Position numbers and translations under genes: made by a program. Shown in pieces: positions 61,892 to 64,000 of a stretch of 64,000 nt of DNA. The stretch comes from Thermoplasmata archaeon (GTDB lineage: Archaea > Thermoplasmatota > Thermoplasmata > Thermoplasmatales > Thermoplasmataceae): assembly GCA_021820525.1 (NCBI GenBank), contig JAKADM010000002.1, positions 62,001-126,000 of the forward strand, given 5' to 3'. The first letter of the stretch is position 1, and each line of letters starts with the position of its first letter. The notes below the pieces were generated by a model that was not told the DNA's origin, did no database searches, and saw only the letters and a program-made list of their open reading frames with translations.

Positions 61892-62761
61892 TCAATTGTC
61901 TTCTGAGACAGTTTCGCCTATTTCTCTTTCATCTGTCATCTCTTTGATTCCTGCATTTTTAAGAATTTCTACAACCCTGTCAATATCCTCATCATCCATC
62001 AATATATCATATCCAATAAATTGTGTTTTTGGGAATATGGATTCTGAAGAAAAATCATCCTTTCGTGAAAAGAGCCGGGACAGGTATCCCTCTCTCTCTT
62101 CAAACTTATCCACCAGTGCCTTATAAAAGGATACAGAGTATTCCTGTTCATAGTAGATGAAGAGCGCATTTTTTCCAACCACTTTCTTTTTAACTATCCT
62201 GTATCCCTTGATTGTTGCCCATTCCGATGGCACCAGATCCTTTACCCTGACCCCCTTACTAAGTATACCTGCTGATGATATGGGTACCTCATTATGAAGT
62301 ATCTTCCTGCCCTCAATCCTGTTTTTTGCCTTTGACACCTTATCAACAACAGGGATGACCCTTTTTTTAATTTCCATTTCAACAAAAGGCGCGAACTCGT
62401 CTGAATACACAAGAGAATTTGAAATGTATGTGTTGAACCATGATTTCATGTTCATATCCAGCTCCCAGTACGTCCCTTTTTTCAATCTTTTCCTTCTTTG
62501 CCTTGTGTTTCCTTGAGAATCGGTAAACATATAATAAAAATGATCTAGCAAAATCAACAATCTTTTGTCCGTTATTACTATCATTCCCTTTTTAGATTCT
62601 TTTCTATTCCTGATTCTTCTCTTCAAATATGCAGTCCTGTAAACATAGTGGACCCTTATCTTATTGATTCTCCCAATTTCCTTCTCTCCTCCTGGAATCA
62701 CATAATCCTCAGGAGCACTGAACAAAATTCTCATCCTGAAGAAGAGCGATGTTGATTTCAT
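61892..62761 (-). CDS. Uncharacterised soluble protein
   Basis: 289 aa, strongly basic in the first half (KRRIRNRKESKKG, RQRRKRLKKG) and acidic at the end (DEREIGETVSEDN). A segment KKGMIVITDKRLLILLDHFYY resembles the beta-strand of PH/GRAM-like domains ('ltdkRLl'), which is only a hint. No membrane segment or catalytic motif seen. Alone on the minus strand next to small unknown plus-strand genes. Confidence 0.7.
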   Translation of the reverse strand: MKSTSLFFRMRILFSAPEDYVIPGGEKEIGRINKIRVHYVYRTAYLKRRIRNRKESKKGMIVITDKRLLILLDHFYYMFTDSQGNTRQRRKRLKKGTYWELDMNMKSWFNTYISNSLVYSDEFAPFVEMEIKKRVIPVVDKVSKAKNRIEGRKILHNEVPISSAGILSKGVRVKDLVPSEWATIKGYRIVKKKVVGKNALFIYYEQEYSVSFYKALVDKFEEREGYLSRLFSRKDDFSSESIFPKTQFIGYDILMDDEDIDRVVEILKNAGIKEMTDEREIGETVSEDN

Positions 62762-62883
62762 ATCATAATAATATTGAAAGGAATATTTAATTATTACTAT
62801 CCTCAGAAGCCAAATAATTACTATTTTATAATTAATTAAATTCCTTTAAAAAATTTTAAATAAATCCAATATCATGCAATAAT

Positions 62884-63150
62884 ATGTTCAGAAAAAAGGA
62901 TGACCATCTTGAAACTACCCTGGACAACATTTATGTTAAGATAGAAAATATAGAATTTTTTATAGACTATCACCTCGCAACTGAATACCCGGATACTGAG
63001 ATCGGGAAGCTAGCTATAAATGAAAGCGAGTACCTTTCAGATGATTTCAAGAACAAGATGAAAGCAAACCTATCTATATTTACTGACGAAAAATATGCAG
63101 CTCTTGACAGGAGAGAAAAGATAAATCTGTTCAAGAAAAGAGTTGAATAA
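62884..63150 (+). CDS. Small uncharacterised protein (88 aa)
   Basis: Charged, helical-looking 88-aa protein (ENIEFFIDYHLATEYPDTE; LDRREKINLFKKRVE). AT-rich DNA upstream (TTTAAATAAATCC at about 62857-62869) provides a TATA candidate near the right distance. The next gene on the same strand starts 64 bp later. No family recognised. Confidence 0.6.
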   Translation: MFRKKDDHLETTLDNIYVKIENIEFFIDYHLATEYPDTEIGKLAINESEYLSDDFKNKMKANLSIFTDEKYAALDRREKINLFKKRVE

Positions 63151-63214
63151 TAATCAATCATGAAAAAGAAATGCGAAGAGACATAATTTTTAACAGGCTT
63201 TCCATTTCTTTACA

Positions 63215-63652
63215 ATGGATGAAATATTCATCAAAAGAAAGGCAGATTCAGTTTTAAATGAGGCGGGAATGGGATTATTCCCTGATGACTACCTGCAAAA
63301 AGATTCAAATTACAGGGAAATAGAAATCCCCCAGGGAAGAGATGTTTTTCTTTACAGAGAAACCGAGGGCGTAAATCTCGTTATTGACGGAAACAAGATA
63401 TATTTCAATGAAAGGCACATGGCAAAATATTTCTTTTACTGCGCCGTGATAGGCCACAAAAGGATAAGGGTACCAGATGTTTTGGAATCAGGCGAAGTGC
63501 TGAAAAGATTTGAGTCTGATCTTCAGAGGGCATCCTCCATAATAATGGACCTCAGGAAGAAAATGTTCATACAGGATTTTTACAAGATGCAGGAAATGCT
63601 TGAATCTGCCAATCCTTCATATAAAATAATTTTTTATGAGTGGAATGATTGA
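63215..63652 (+). CDS. Uncharacterised protein (145 aa)
   Basis: Soluble 145-aa protein: an N-terminal region with GMGLFPDDYLQKD, a central beta-like stretch (GVNLVIDGNKIYFNERHMAKYFFYCAVIG) and a helical C-terminus (FESDLQRASSIIMDLRKKMF). No motif or family recognised. Convergent with the edge gene that follows. Confidence 0.65.
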   Translation: MDEIFIKRKADSVLNEAGMGLFPDDYLQKDSNYREIEIPQGRDVFLYRETEGVNLVIDGNKIYFNERHMAKYFFYCAVIGHKRIRVPDVLESGEVLKRFESDLQRASSIIMDLRKKMFIQDFYKMQEMLESANPSYKIIFYEWND

Positions 63653-63663
63653 AACTCCTTTGT

Positions 63664-64000
63664 TTAAATCCTGAATCCACCGTTCTGAAAACCGGGACCC
63701 AGAAACTCTCCTGAACTGACAGCATGTTGCAATGTCTTGAAAAGAAGATAGGTTGCAAATACAGGTGCCGGAATATCACCTGTGATTGTTCCTTCAAAAT
63801 ATCTGCTTGCAATGTGATGTTTTATCTCAGCCACATCCTGCCCGTTCATCCTTACTTTCACGTCTGATCCTCCTATGCTTTCAGTAACTTCATATTCCTG
63901 CCCGGAGGAATTTCTTAACACGGCCTTTCTTGTGTGTATATCCATCTGCCCAATTTCGTTGCCAGATGGATCAAGTATGGAATAGTTCCTGAATGCACTT
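63664..64000 (-). CDS. LURP-one/scramblase-like protein, N-terminus cut by window edge
   Basis: The last 111 residues of a gene entering from the right edge; an internal ATG at 63945 is not the true start, since the frame continues upstream as AFRNYSILDPSGNEIGQMD. The repeated 'xILDPSGNEIG' and GSDVKVRMNGQDVAEIKHH pattern resembles the beta-barrel of LURP-one-related/phospholipid scramblase-like proteins. Function unknown. Confidence 0.55.
   Translation of the reverse strand, partial: SAFRNYSILDPSGNEIGQMDIHTRKAVLRNSSGQEYEVTESIGGSDVKVRMNGQDVAEIKHHIASRYFEGTITGDIPAPVFATYLLFKTLQHAVSSGEFLGPGFQNGGFRI

Noticed and set aside
1-64000. CRISPR arrays, rRNA genes, replication origin
   Set aside because: No regularly spaced repeats, no rRNA-like sequence and no origin-type repeat cluster with an orc/cdc6 gene were seen.

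Overview
The window reads as chromosomal DNA from a Thermoplasmata archaeon, most likely order Thermoplasmatales. Archaeal marker genes support this: PolD large subunit DP2, sn-glycerol-1-phosphate dehydrogenase, a UPF0179 protein, type II methionine aminopeptidase, a GPN-loop GTPase and protein disulfide oxidoreductase. A/T-rich TATA boxes recur 24-27 bp upstream of the start codon (leaderless transcripts), while operon-internal genes are joined by ATGA overlaps or Shine-Dalgarno sites. Surface proteins of the YVTN / 'ESGPPSGTTWYV' kind and abundant fatty-acid oxidation genes suggest an acidophilic peptide- and lipid-scavenging heterotroph. Genus assignment is not possible from sequence reading alone.

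Layout. 1-4955 is an accessory stretch: an edge-truncated tandem glycosyltransferase translationally coupled to a short nucleotide-sugar dehydrogenase, a multiply frameshifted IS5-type transposase, a multiply frameshifted tyrosine integrase, and a tRNA-Val(GAC) beside which the integrase sits. 5263-9740 carries an asparaginase-type Ntn hydrolase and a plus-strand group with glycerol-1-phosphate dehydrogenase (ether lipid synthesis), UPF0179, a YchF-like GTPase and a HAD phosphatase. 9741-13947 is a sugar ABC importer (binding protein, fused double permease, MalK-like ATPase). 14259-17966 holds a family 5 uracil-DNA glycosylase and unknown surface/membrane proteins. 18030-23205 groups a CoA-transferase, a pyruvate oxidase-like enzyme and an acyl-CoA ligase.

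23389-25988 is a metal/oxidative-stress block: a DtxR/MntR-type regulator, an unusual NRAMP transporter whose TATA box lies between two perfect TGTAAGG-N4-CCTTACA operators, and superoxide dismutase. 26130-28365 has an MFS carrier, a binding-protein-like cytosolic protein and a PadR regulator. 28393-35495 holds a GPN GTPase coupled to DP2, a secreted lipase and CTP synthase. 35751-39303 holds a secreted phosphoesterase, membrane proteins and a GNAT.

39284-42037 is a redox cluster: a Rieske protein overlapping a fused EtfB-EtfA, divergent from a SufR-like Fe-S regulator. 42110-48004 holds methionine aminopeptidase, thymidylate kinase, a Cys/Met PLP enzyme, an APC permease and an ABC-2 transporter with a 17-bp palindrome at its promoter. 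48786-58893 is the fatty-acid oxidation region (SCP2 protein, 3-hydroxyacyl-CoA dehydrogenase/enoyl-CoA hydratase fusion, two acyl-CoA dehydrogenases, thiolase, split EtfB/EtfA), interrupted by disulfide oxidoreductase, MBL hydrolase and cobalamin adenosyltransferase genes. 59000-64000 has a broken YVTN surface protein, an APC-CBS permease and a run of uncharacterised proteins, the last cut by the window edge.

The best candidates for new biology are the twin-operator NRAMP promoter, the Rieske/EtfBA/SufR-like module, the acyl-CoA dehydrogenase pair in which one member lacks the catalytic base, and the repeat-rich divergent promoter between thiolase and EtfBA.
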